Shown: piece after piece, positions 10,297-19,115 of the stretch
How the letters are laid out: every line of letters starts with the position of its first letter
Numbering within the stretch: the first letter of the stretch is position 1
Source of the DNA: Rhodocyclaceae bacterium
GTDB taxonomy: Bacteria > Pseudomonadota > Gammaproteobacteria > Burkholderiales > Rhodocyclaceae
DNA length: 40,867 nucleotides
Reading direction: 5' to 3'
NCBI GenBank assembly: GCA_019750575.1
Contig: JAIEOJ010000172.1
Span: forward strand, 1-40,867
Program-made: the position numbers and the translations under genes
The notes under the pieces: generated by a model
What the model was told of the DNA's origin: nothing
What the model saw: only the letters and a program-made list of their open reading frames with translations
The model's database searches: none

Positions 10297-10345
10297 CGCA
10301 GGGACGACCCTGCGTGTTTGATCATCATCGGGGACGGCCCTGCGG
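10297..10345 (+). ncRNA. Guanidine-II (mini-ykkC) riboswitch
   Basis: Two short hairpins with ACGR loops, cgcagggACGAccctgcg (10297-10314) and gggACGGccc (10331-10340), directly upstream of a SugE/Gdx gene, the second abutting the RBS. Confidence 0.85.
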
Positions 10346-10354
10346 AGATCTATC

Positions 10355-10672
10355 ATGCAGTGGTTCATTCTTGTCCTCGCCGGCCTGCTGGAAATTGTGT
10401 GGGCGGTCGGCCTCAAATACACCGAAGGTTTCACCCGGCTCACGCCGACCGTCATTACCGTTAGCGCCATGGTCGGCAGCGTCGTGTTGCTGGGACTGGC
10501 GATGCGCACCCTGCCGCTCGGCACCGCGTATGCCATCTGGGTCGGTATCGGCGCGGCTGGTACGGTGATCGCCGGCATCTTCCTGTTCGACGAGCCGACC
10601 ACCTGGCTGCGTCTCGGCAGCGTTGCGCTGATCGGTCTCGGCGTGGTCGGTCTCAAGCTCGCGACGCACTAG
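10355..10672 (+). CDS. gdx: SMR-family guanidinium exporter (SugE/Gdx)
   Basis: 105 aa, four [31 protein letters not shown]...[15 protein letters not shown]; downstream of the guanidine-II riboswitch. Confidence 0.9.
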   Translation: MQWFILVLAGLLEIVWAVGLKYTEGFTRLTPTVITVSAMVGSVVLLGLAMRTLPLGTAYAIWVGIGAAGTVIAGIFLFDEPTTWLRLGSVALIGLGVVGLKLATH

Positions 10673-10792
10673 GCGTCACTGCATCCGTGCTGTGGCCCGT
10701 CCGCATAAGCAAATAGGATTTGCTTCGTTCCCACCGCAACATGCCACCGCTAATCTTGAGACGTACTCACACAAGTTCGTTTCAGGACCACA

Positions 10793-11644
10793 ATGGAACT
10801 CGGCAAGTTACTGGCCTATTTCGACGAATGGCGCGGCCGTCAGTCCGTGCTCGACCACGCGCTGCAGTTCGACGATCACGGTGCGATCGGTTGTTACGAT
10901 GGCCTGCGCCTGCACAGCGTGTTCCAGCCCATCCTGCACGCGAACGATCTGCGCCCCTTTGCCTACGAGGCCTTGCTGCGCGTGCGCAGTCTGAGCGGTG
11001 AATTGCTCGGCCCGCAGGACGTGTTTCGCCGCACCGAGGTATCGGAGGAAATCATCTATCTCGATCGCCTTTGCCGCGTTATCCATTCGATCAATTTCTT
11101 CAGCCAGCAGCCCAGTCCCGATCTGAGCCTTTTCCTCAATGTGGACGGCCGTCATTTGCTGAATGTCGCCAACGGTGGTCATGGACGCACCTTCCAGGCC
11201 CTGCTTGATTACTGCGGCGTGCGTCCGCAACAGGTGGTGCTGGAAATCGTCGAATCGCTGGTGGCCAATTCCCGGCACTTGATCGAGGCGCTGGCCAGCT
11301 ATCAGAAGCTGGGTTACCGGATTGCCATCGATGACTTCGGCAGTCGCGAATCCAATTTTGACCGGCTCTGGAACCTATCGCCCGACATCGTCAAGCTGGA
11401 CCGCAACCTGGTTGCGCAATCGGTGGTGAATCCGCGCGCGCGGTGCGTACTGCCCAAGCTGGTGGAGATCATTCACGAGCTCGGTGCCACGGTGGTCTGC
11501 GAAGGTATCGAGGACGAGGAACAGCATGACATTGCCGTCGATACCGGCACTGACCTCCTGCAGGGTTACTACTATGCGCGCCCGGCCGGCCTGATCGAAC
11601 CCGATCTCCGCGTGCGGACGCCGCAGTTGCAGGCGGCGGCATGA
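10793..11644 (+). CDS. EAL-domain protein (putative c-di-GMP phosphodiesterase)
   Basis: YEALLRV, LNVDGRHL, LEIVESL, AIDDFGS, VKLDRNLV, VVCEGIED retained. Confidence 0.85.
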   Translation: MELGKLLAYFDEWRGRQSVLDHALQFDDHGAIGCYDGLRLHSVFQPILHANDLRPFAYEALLRVRSLSGELLGPQDVFRRTEVSEEIIYLDRLCRVIHSINFFSQQPSPDLSLFLNVDGRHLLNVANGGHGRTFQALLDYCGVRPQQVVLEIVESLVANSRHLIEALASYQKLGYRIAIDDFGSRESNFDRLWNLSPDIVKLDRNLVAQSVVNPRARCVLPKLVEIIHELGATVVCEGIEDEEQHDIAVDTGTDLLQGYYYARPAGLIEPDLRVRTPQLQAAA

Positions 11645-11645
11645 A

Positions 11646-11667
11646 AAAGCCCGCCTGAGCGGGCTTT
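11646..11667. terminator. Bidirectional intrinsic terminator between convergent EAL genes
   Basis: AAAGCCCGC-CTGA-GCGGGCTTT between convergent stop codons. Confidence 0.8.
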
Positions 11668-11681
11668 GCGGATGGGCGTAC

Positions 11682-12500
11682 TCAGTTCGGGTGCGCCGCG
11701 TCGGTGCGTGTGCGCTTGCGGGCGTGATGCGGTGCTGCCGTGCCTTCTGCCCGCTGGATCAGTTCGACGCCGGCCTCGATGGCGCGCTGGGCCTGGCGCG
11801 TGTTCTCGACATCGATGAGGCTGCGGATGCCGTAGTCGGCAAGGCGCAGGGCCAGCAGATTGAGTTGCTCGGGTTTCCTGAGCAAGCCATGGTCGAGGCG
11901 CACGACATCGGGATGCAGTCCCAGCAGCCAGTGGTTGCTGGCCCAGTCTGCGCCGTGCGAACTCAGCGCGATGCGGTAGCCGCGCTTGCGGTAGGCGTTG
12001 AGCGCATCATGCAGCGCATGATCGGCTTCGTCGACAACATGGATCTCCAGCGTGATGTTCTGCGGCTCCAGTCCGCAGGCGCGCAGCGCATTCTCGAACA
12101 CGATGCCGTGACCGCCCGGCACGATCTCGATGTGGCGCAGATTGATCTTTACATAAAGATGCTGCTGGTCCGGGTGCAGCAGGTAGTTGAGTGCGTGCAG
12201 GGTGCGCACGAGCCGGTCCAGATGCACGAACTCGGCATTACTGCCGGGGATGGCAAAGATCGCGTCCGGGTGCAGCGGCATGTCATTGAGTTCGCCGGTG
12301 GCCTTGAGCACGGCGGCATGGCCGTGCAAGGAACCGGAGCCGGCCACATGAATGGGCGCATAGCTGGAGTCCAGCCTGATGCGCGCGTAATGCGCCACGG
12401 CACCGGTGGGCGTGGCCTGGAAGGGATCGTCGAGGCGCGTGAAGGGGCGCTGGTCGCGGTCGCGGGTATTGAGATAACGGACGAGATCGGTCAATGGCAT
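11682..12500 (-). CDS. Degenerate EAL-domain protein
   Basis: EAL fold motifs recognisable (VKINLRHI, ITLEIH, YRIALSSHGAD, VVRLDHGLL) but catalytic residues lost; start MPLTDLVRYL with GGAAAGGA RBS. Confidence 0.7.
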   Translation of the reverse strand: MPLTDLVRYLNTRDRDQRPFTRLDDPFQATPTGAVAHYARIRLDSSYAPIHVAGSGSLHGHAAVLKATGELNDMPLHPDAIFAIPGSNAEFVHLDRLVRTLHALNYLLHPDQQHLYVKINLRHIEIVPGGHGIVFENALRACGLEPQNITLEIHVVDEADHALHDALNAYRKRGYRIALSSHGADWASNHWLLGLHPDVVRLDHGLLRKPEQLNLLALRLADYGIRSLIDVENTRQAQRAIEAGVELIQRAEGTAAPHHARKRTRTDAAHPN

Positions 12501-12947
12501 GTGCGCTTCCTTTCCGCCGTGCTGGGCGGAGGGCATGTTGTTCGTGTGTCTCGAAGATAGCTTCATGAGTCCTCCGAACCAACGATTATTAATGGACATG
12601 CTTATGCGCGAACCGTCATCCAAGCATATACGCTGTGCGCGGATATGGAAGTGAATTTTCCTTATGTTTCAATGCAGTGGCTTGCGCTTACATTCAGCAT
12701 GGAAAAACTGCAAGCGGCGTGCGCGGTGCCGTAAACCGGCAGTTGCGGCGTGTGGGCCGGGGCAGGCAGGCATCAATCCCGCGGCTCCCGGTTTTCTATT
12801 TGCGAAAGATGTTTTTGCCGCGCACGGCGTCGCGCAGTCAGGCAGCAGATGCTCCCGACACCTGACGGCTTTTCGGACCGCGGCGGCAAATGGGGGATAA
12901 TTGCGGCTTTGCAGGGCACGCCGGGTGCCTGCCACCGTAGAAAAATC

Positions 12948-13769
12948 ATGCGCTTTATCGAAAAACTCAAGGCTGCCTGGCAGCAGAACAACTCCCTGGT
13001 TTGTGTCGGCCTCGATCCCGATCTGGCCCGCTTCCCCACGCCCCTGGCAAAGAAGGCCTCATCCATCTTCGCCTTCAACAAGGCCATCATCGACGCCACC
13101 CATGATCTGGTCTGCGCCTACAAGCCGCAGATCGCCTACTTCGCTTCCGAGTCCGCCGAGGACCAGCTGCAGCAGACGCTGGATTACCTCAAGGCCAACT
13201 ACCCGCACATCCCGGTCATCCTCGATTCCAAGCGCGGCGATATCGGCAGCACTGCCGAACGCTATGCGGCGGAAGCCTTTGTGCGCTATGGCGCCGATGC
13301 GGTGACTATCAATCCCTACATGGGCCACGACTCGGCCGAGCCCTTCCTGCGCCATGCCGACAAGGGCGTGATCCTTCTGTGTCGCACCTCGAACAGCGGC
13401 GCCGGTGATCTGCAGGACATGGTGGTCGATGGCACGCCCCTGTTCGAGCATGTGGCGCGCATGATTGCCGAGCAGTGGAACGGCAACCGCAATTGCATGC
13501 TGGTGGTCGGCGCCACCTGGCCCGAGCAGATGCGCCGCATCCGCAGCATCGTTGGTGACATGCCCTTGCTGGTGCCGGGCGTCGGTGCCCAGGGCGGTGA
13601 TGTGGAAGCGCTGCTCAAGGCCGGTCAGACGGCCGACGGCACGGGTCTCGTCATCAGCTCGTCGCGGGCGATCCTGTACGCGAGCAGCGGTGCTGACTTC
13701 GCCGAAGCTGCGCGCGCCGAGACGCTGAAGCTGCGCGAGCAGATCAATTACTATCGCCACAAGACCTGA
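12948..13769 (+). CDS. pyrF: Orotidine 5'-phosphate decarboxylase
   Basis: [16 protein letters not shown] active-site motif, PGVGAQGGD. Confidence 0.95.
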   Translation: MRFIEKLKAAWQQNNSLVCVGLDPDLARFPTPLAKKASSIFAFNKAIIDATHDLVCAYKPQIAYFASESAEDQLQQTLDYLKANYPHIPVILDSKRGDIGSTAERYAAEAFVRYGADAVTINPYMGHDSAEPFLRHADKGVILLCRTSNSGAGDLQDMVVDGTPLFEHVARMIAEQWNGNRNCMLVVGATWPEQMRRIRSIVGDMPLLVPGVGAQGGDVEALLKAGQTADGTGLVISSSRAILYASSGADFAEAARAETLKLREQINYYRHKT

Positions 13770-13798
13770 GCAATGCCGACAGCCTGTCGGCATTGCTT
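13769..13798 (+). terminator. Strong hairpin after pyrF (terminator-like, weak T-run)
   Basis: AGCAATGCCGACA-GCC-TGTCGGCATTGCTT nearly perfect stem. Confidence 0.55.
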
Positions 13799-13853
13799 AC
13801 ATCGGGCTGCTGCGGTTATTATTTATTCATTGAAAATCAGTGGCTTGATGTGT

Positions 13854-13869
13854 CGGCACGGTTCGTGCT
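13854..13869 (+). promoter_or_regulatory. Candidate sigma54 promoter of the PEP-CTERM gene
   Basis: CGGCACGGTTCGTGCT: GG-N10-GC spacing, one mismatch in each of the -24 and -12 boxes; 41 nt upstream of ATG. Confidence 0.55.
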
Positions 13870-13910
13870 GTTCTTCGGATATCCCTAACTGGCATCTGCT
13901 GGAGAATCCG

Positions 13911-14534
13911 ATGAGACTGCCCCGACTTTTTGCTGCAATCAGCCTGCTGGCTGCGTTTTCACTGCCCGCCCAGGCAAGCGTTGTCTGGACCGACTGGAGC
14001 TCGGTGAGCAGCGGCGTGCTGACGCAAGGCGCGAATGTCAGCAATGTGAGCCTGAGCGGCAATGTGCACAGTTACGACGATGGCTCACCTTACTATTATC
14101 AGTACCCGGCCAGCTTCGGCAATCTCGCACCGTCTGATCTGATCCGAGTGGCGGGCGTAGGCGCCTTCACCCTGAACTTCGATGCGCCGGTCACTGACCT
14201 CTATCTCGCTCTTGTCAGCGTCGGCCAGCCCGGTCTGCCCGTGACCTATTCGTTTGACAGCAGCTTCTCCGTATTTTCCAGCGGGCCGGGTGCCTGGGGC
14301 AATGGCACCTACAGCATCTCCGATAATGACTTCACCGGCCGCGAGTTCAATGGCGTGCTGTTTTTCTCCGGTACCTTTTCCAGCCTCAGCTTCAACATCA
14401 GCCCTGCCGAATACTGGCACGGTTTCAATATCGGCGTGGCCGAAGTGGCCCAGGTGCCGGAGCCCGGCAGCCTCGCCCTGGTCGCGCTGAGCCTCGGTCT
14501 GCTCGGCGCCGCTGCGCGTCGTCGCATGCGCTGA
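13911..14534 (+). CDS. PEP-CTERM sorting-signal exported protein
   Basis: Signal peptide; C-terminal VPEPGSLALVALSLGLLGAAARRRMR. Confidence 0.88.
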   Translation: MRLPRLFAAISLLAAFSLPAQASVVWTDWSSVSSGVLTQGANVSNVSLSGNVHSYDDGSPYYYQYPASFGNLAPSDLIRVAGVGAFTLNFDAPVTDLYLALVSVGQPGLPVTYSFDSSFSVFSSGPGAWGNGTYSISDNDFTGREFNGVLFFSGTFSSLSFNISPAEYWHGFNIGVAEVAQVPEPGSLALVALSLGLLGAAARRRMR

Positions 14535-14551
14535 AAAACTCGCTCAGCGAC

Positions 14552-14577
14552 AGGCCGGCTTGGTGCCGGCCTTTTTT
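14552..14577 (+). terminator. Intrinsic terminator after the PEP-CTERM gene
   Basis: AGGCCGGC-TTGGT-GCCGGCCTTTTTT. Confidence 0.8.
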
Positions 14578-15547
14578 ATTGCCTGCCGATCTGGGCGAGC
14601 GCAATGCGCACCGATTTGCGCACGTCCGGATCGGCGTCATCAATGGCGCCCTCCAGCAGTGGCAGTGCCGCCGTGTCGCCGATCTCGCCCAGTGCCAGCG
14701 CCACTTCCTTGCGCAGATTGCTGATCGGATGGTGGAAGAGCCCGCTTAGTTCAGCGAGCACCTTGCGCGCGCGCAAGCGCCCCAGGGCGCGTACCGATTG
14801 CAGCTTGACCTGCCAGTACTCGTCGCCCAGCGACTGCGTGAGCGCTGCTTCCGCTTCTGGCAGCTTGAGCTTGCCCAGGGTAATGGCGGCTTCTTCGCGC
14901 ACCTGCCATTCTTGATCGTTGAGTGCCGCATAGAGCGAGGGCAGCACCTTGGCATCGGCTGCCAGACCGAGTGCGCCGGTAGCGGCGCGACGCACTTCGA
15001 CGACCGGATCGCCGGTCGCCAGGCGGGCGAGGTCGGTCAGCGCATCACTTTGCTTGAGCCAGCCGATCACGGTGACCGCTTCGCGGCGCACATGGGCGTC
15101 GGCATCGTCGAGCGCCTTGACCGCCGTCGCATAGGCCTGCGGATAGCGCAGCTCACGCAGGCCGCGCAGGACGGCGGCGCGCACGAAGGCGGACGGGTGA
15201 GGGGCGCGTTCGACCAGCAGCGGGGCGAGTGAAACGTCCTTGAGTTCAGACAGACTTTGCGCGGCTGCCTCGGCAACTTGCGTGGCCGCGTCGGTGAGAC
15301 CGTCGAGCAGGGCGGTCACGACCTCGGGGGTTTCCCAGGCAGCCAGCACGCGCGCGGCTTCCAGGCGCACGCTTGCATCCGGATCGCGCAGGAGGCTGTC
15401 GATCAGGAAGGGCAGGGCGGCCTCATCTTCCAGATCGGCCAGGTCGAGTACGGCGATGCGCCGCACGGCGGCGTCGCTTTCCTGCAGACGCAGCAGGAAG
15501 GGCGTGAGCTCGGGGATTTCGAAAATATCGGGGATGGCTGGACTCAT
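14576..15547 (-). CDS. HEAT-repeat (PBS-lyase-like) protein
   Basis: Tandem ~31-aa helical repeats such as DPDASVRLEAARVLAAWETPE and DDADAHVRREAVTVIGWLKQSD; last gene of the minus-strand operon. Confidence 0.85.
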   Translation of the reverse strand: MSPAIPDIFEIPELTPFLLRLQESDAAVRRIAVLDLADLEDEAALPFLIDSLLRDPDASVRLEAARVLAAWETPEVVTALLDGLTDAATQVAEAAAQSLSELKDVSLAPLLVERAPHPSAFVRAAVLRGLRELRYPQAYATAVKALDDADAHVRREAVTVIGWLKQSDALTDLARLATGDPVVEVRRAATGALGLAADAKVLPSLYAALNDQEWQVREEAAITLGKLKLPEAEAALTQSLGDEYWQVKLQSVRALGRLRARKVLAELSGLFHHPISNLRKEVALALGEIGDTAALPLLEGAIDDADPDVRKSVRIALAQIGRQ

Positions 15548-15551
15548 ATTC

Positions 15552-16442
15552 TTATTGGCTCAGGTGGATCTGGGTTTCGGTGATCAGACTGGGGCCCAGC
15601 GGCGACAGGCGCTCCAGTGGATCGGGTTGCTTGAACTGGGCATGCTCGCCGTGCAGCAGATGCAGGCATTGGCGCTTGATGGCAACGAATTCGGGTGCGG
15701 TCAGCAGTTCGCGATGGCGCGGCCGCGGAAAGTCGATGGGGATGTCGGCCAGCAGGCGACCTGGACGATGAGTCATGACGATGACGCGGTCGGCAAGGAA
15801 CAGCGCCTCGTCGATGTCGTGGGTGACGAAGACCACGGTGGTGCGGATCTTCTCCCATACGTCGAGCAGCAGCTCCTGCATCATGTTGCGGGTCAGCGCA
15901 TCGAGCGCGCCGAAGGGCTCATCCATCAGCAGCACGCGCGGATGGTTGATCAGCACGCGCGCGATCTCCACGCGCTGCTGCATGCCACCGGAGAGCTGCG
16001 CCGGGTAGCGGTTTTCAAAACCTCCGAGGCCGACCAGCTTGACCAGTTCCAGTGCGCGCCTGCGCCGCTCGGCCTTGCCCACGCCCTTCATCTTGAGGCC
16101 GAAGGCGACGTTGTCGATGATCTTCTTCCACGGAAACAGCGTGTGATGCTGGAACACCAGCCCGCGATCCGGGTGCGGTCCCTTGATCGGCTCGCCGTCC
16201 AGCGTCACGCTGCCCTGGGTGGCGCGGATGTGGCCGGCGATGGCACCGAGCAGGGTCGATTTGCCGCAACCCGAAGGACCGAGCAGGCAGACGAACTGGC
16301 CGGACGGGATATCGAGATTCAGTTTCTGCACCGCCTCGAAGCGGTCCGCGCCCTGGCCGAGTGCAATGCTGACTGCATCGACCGCGATGGCGCCGACGCC
16401 GGCTTCCCGGGCCAGCGCGGATGATTGATTCACTGCATTCAT
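15552..16442 (-). CDS. ABC transporter ATP-binding protein (nitrate/sulfonate/taurine type), importer 2
   Basis: [46 protein letters not shown]. Confidence 0.9.
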   Translation of the reverse strand: MNAVNQSSALAREAGVGAIAVDAVSIALGQGADRFEAVQKLNLDIPSGQFVCLLGPSGCGKSTLLGAIAGHIRATQGSVTLDGEPIKGPHPDRGLVFQHHTLFPWKKIIDNVAFGLKMKGVGKAERRRRALELVKLVGLGGFENRYPAQLSGGMQQRVEIARVLINHPRVLLMDEPFGALDALTRNMMQELLLDVWEKIRTTVVFVTHDIDEALFLADRVIVMTHRPGRLLADIPIDFPRPRHRELLTAPEFVAIKRQCLHLLHGEHAQFKQPDPLERLSPLGPSLITETQIHLSQ

Positions 16443-16451
16443 CTCATCTCC

Positions 16452-17336
16452 TCAATGCTGCTTTTCCTGGGCGGCGAGCCAGGGCGTGAGCGCCTTACCG
16501 ACGTGCTTGATGGCGACGCTGGAAAGCATGCCGAAGGCGCCGATAAAGCCCATGCCGACGAGGATGTCCGCATAGTTCTGCAGGCTGTACGATTCCCAGG
16601 TGAAGTAGCCGATGCCGAATTCGCCCGAAATCATCTCGGCGGTGACGAGGCAGAACCAGGCCGTGCCCATGCCGATGGCCAGCCCCGTGGTGATGCTGGG
16701 CGTGGCGCTGGGCAGGATGACTTCAATAAAGATCGAGACCGGCTTGGCGCCGAGGCTGCGCGCAGTAGCGATAAGGCGCGGATCGACGCTTTCGACACCA
16801 TGAATGGTGTTGAGCAGCACCGGGAACAGCGCACCCATGAACGTGATGAAGATCATGGACAGCTCGGAAGACGGGAACGCCAGGATGGCGACCGGTATCC
16901 AGGCCACGCCGGGAATCGGACGCAGCACTTCCAGCGGCGGCATCAGGATGTCGGCGACCCAGCGCGAGCGGCCGACGATCAGGCCGAGGGCGATGCCCAG
17001 TGCGGCGGCACCGACAAAACCCGAGAAGACACGCAGCAGGCTGTTGCTGATGTGAGCGACCAGCTTGGGCGATTCGAGCAGGCCGAAAAATGCCGGCACC
17101 ACATCGCTGGGCGCCGGGATGTTCTCGAATGTGATCAGGCCGAGGCTGATGTGGCGCGACGACAGCCATTGCCACAGCACGATGAAGGCGGCCACTGACA
17201 GCAGTTGCAGGGCAAGGTGCGCGCCCTTGCGCGGCGTGAAGCGGCGTGGCGACTGCGGTTCCGGCGCCGCTGCGTGGTGCGGCGAGCTCGCCCCGGTATC
17301 GATTTCGCTCCGGCTGACGATAACTTGATTGCTCAT
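16452..17336 (-). CDS. ABC transporter permease (sulfonate/taurine type), importer 2
   Basis: SsuC/TauC-like ARSLGAKPVSIFIEVILPSATPSITTGLAIGMGTAW; start MSNQVIVSRSEIDTG. Confidence 0.88.
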   Translation of the reverse strand: MSNQVIVSRSEIDTGASSPHHAAAPEPQSPRRFTPRKGAHLALQLLSVAAFIVLWQWLSSRHISLGLITFENIPAPSDVVPAFFGLLESPKLVAHISNSLLRVFSGFVGAAALGIALGLIVGRSRWVADILMPPLEVLRPIPGVAWIPVAILAFPSSELSMIFITFMGALFPVLLNTIHGVESVDPRLIATARSLGAKPVSIFIEVILPSATPSITTGLAIGMGTAWFCLVTAEMISGEFGIGYFTWESYSLQNYADILVGMGFIGAFGMLSSVAIKHVGKALTPWLAAQEKQH

Positions 17337-17386
17337 GAAGACTCCTTGGCGCTGGCCCGCAGGGGCGGGCCAGCTTGAGCGTTGTT

Positions 17387-18841
17387 TCAGTGGGCGGCCG
17401 CGACCTTGGCGGCCGGCTTGCCCGGGCTTGCGCCGGTCAGCGCCGCATACTCGACGACATTGCCGCCCTTGGCCCTGGCCCACGCATCGGCGGAGCGCTT
17501 GTCGAGGAAGGCAGCGATCTGGCCCCGCCCGGACTTCACATAGAAAGCCTGGTGGGCGAAGAGCTTGAGCCCCGTGTTGCGGTCATGCACATAGCCGACG
17601 CGGATCTTCCTGCCTGCCTTCTCCAGCGCGGCCTGGTCGGCAAAAGCCGATTCGGGCGTGGCATAGGCGCGCACCTTGGCTTCGCCGGAAACCCAGAGCT
17701 GAGCGGCGAGCTTGGGTTCCGCGATGGCGGTGCCGGTGCGGGCGTCCTTGCCGGTCAGCGGCGACTTTGCGTAATCCTTGAGCGCCTTGTCGTAGTCGAG
17801 GCCCGATTGCTTGAAGGCTTCGCGAATGTAGCGATCGTCGATGAAGGTGTCCGGGTCGAGGAAGGTGTCGTTGCGCTTCAGCAGAACCAGGGTTTTGATC
17901 GCGGTGGCAAGCGCCTGGCGATACTCCGGCTTCCAGGTCAGGTCGCGCGTCTGCAGGCCGAGCGGGCCGTGGAACAGATAGTTCACCTCGGCGTCGATGC
18001 CGGCCACCTTGGCGATCAGCTCGCTGTACTTTTCCGGATCTTCATTGAAGAGACGGTTGGCTTCGATCGTTGCGCGCAGGTAGGCGACGATGATTTCCGG
18101 ATACTTCTGCGCGTACTCGACGTTGGCCAGGGTGCCGTGATAGGTCGGCGCATTGGCCTGGGCACCGTCGTAGATCTTGCGCGCGAAGCCGCGATACGGG
18201 AACAATTCGGCGAAGGGTACGAAGTCGGCATGGGCATCGATCTTGCCGGCCTTGAGCGCGGAGCCGGCGACCTCGGGCGACTGCGTGGTCAGCTTGAGAT
18301 CCTTGTCCGGGTCGATATTGTGATCCTTGAGCACGCGCAGCAGCATGCCGTGGGCGGTCGAGGCGAAGGGCACGGACACGTTCTTGCCGCGCAGGTCTTC
18401 GATGCTCTGGATCTTGGAGTCGTTCGGCACCACGATGCCGTTGCCGCTGCCTTGCGTGCTGCCTGACAGCACGGTGATGAAGGCCGTCTTCTTGCCTGCC
18501 TTCAGGTGGGCCACGCCATTGTTGGCGCCGGGGAAATCGGCCATGCTGCCGATGTCCAGCTTTCCGGCGACCATCTCGTTGGTCAGCGGCGCGCCGGAAG
18601 TGAAGTCCTTCCAGACAATGTCGTAGCTCACGTCCTTGTACTTGCCGTCGCGCGGCAGGTACTTGTCGAGCAGCTTCAGCTCGCGCACGAGGATGCCCCC
18701 GGCGGCGCAATTGATGGTGGTGTCCTGGGTGCCGATGGCGACGCGTATGGTTTCTGCCCAGGCGGTGTTGCCGGTCAGCGTGGCGAAGGCGAGCAGCAGG
18801 CCGCCAGCCAATAATGAGAATCCGCGTTTCTGGTGTTTCAT
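17387..18841 (-). CDS. ABC transporter substrate-binding protein (nitrate/sulfonate type) with a NosL-like C-terminal extension
   Basis: Signal peptide plus TauA/SsuA-like body; C-terminal ~110 aa includes VGYVHDRNTGLKLFAHQAFYVKSG...AAFLDKRSADAWARAKGGNVVEYAAL, resembling NosL. Confidence 0.78.
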   Translation of the reverse strand: MKHQKRGFSLLAGGLLLAFATLTGNTAWAETIRVAIGTQDTTINCAAGGILVRELKLLDKYLPRDGKYKDVSYDIVWKDFTSGAPLTNEMVAGKLDIGSMADFPGANNGVAHLKAGKKTAFITVLSGSTQGSGNGIVVPNDSKIQSIEDLRGKNVSVPFASTAHGMLLRVLKDHNIDPDKDLKLTTQSPEVAGSALKAGKIDAHADFVPFAELFPYRGFARKIYDGAQANAPTYHGTLANVEYAQKYPEIIVAYLRATIEANRLFNEDPEKYSELIAKVAGIDAEVNYLFHGPLGLQTRDLTWKPEYRQALATAIKTLVLLKRNDTFLDPDTFIDDRYIREAFKQSGLDYDKALKDYAKSPLTGKDARTGTAIAEPKLAAQLWVSGEAKVRAYATPESAFADQAALEKAGRKIRVGYVHDRNTGLKLFAHQAFYVKSGRGQIAAFLDKRSADAWARAKGGNVVEYAALTGASPGKPAAKVAAAH

Positions 18842-18866
18842 GTTCGCTCCTTGGTGATTGTTTGAG

Positions 18867-19112
18867 TCAGCGCAGCAGATAGGGGATGTCGACCTTGACT
18901 GCCCCGGTCGGGCAGTCGTGGGCGCAGGGCAGGCAGTACCAGCACTCGTCGAACTGCATGTAGGCCTTGCCCGTGGTCTTGTCGATGGCGAGCAGGTCGA
19001 GCGGGCAGACATCGACGCAGACCGTGCAGCCCTTGTCGCCGATGCATTTGTCGTGATCGATGGTCACGGGGGCGCTGCTGCGCAGCGCGATTTCATGGGG
19101 GACGAAGGACAT
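18867..19112 (-). CDS. 4Fe-4S ferredoxin, AprB-like
   Basis: Two cluster motifs CIGDKGCTVCVDVCP and CWYCLPCAHDCP. Confidence 0.82.
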   Translation of the reverse strand: MSFVPHEIALRSSAPVTIDHDKCIGDKGCTVCVDVCPLDLLAIDKTTGKAYMQFDECWYCLPCAHDCPTGAVKVDIPYLLR

Positions 19113-19115
19113 GGC

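Noticed and set aside
12624-12947. ~320-bp intergenic region before pyrF as a possible ncRNA
   Set aside because: Only short GC-rich complementarities and no clear terminator or conserved structure seen by eye; insufficient support without comparative data.
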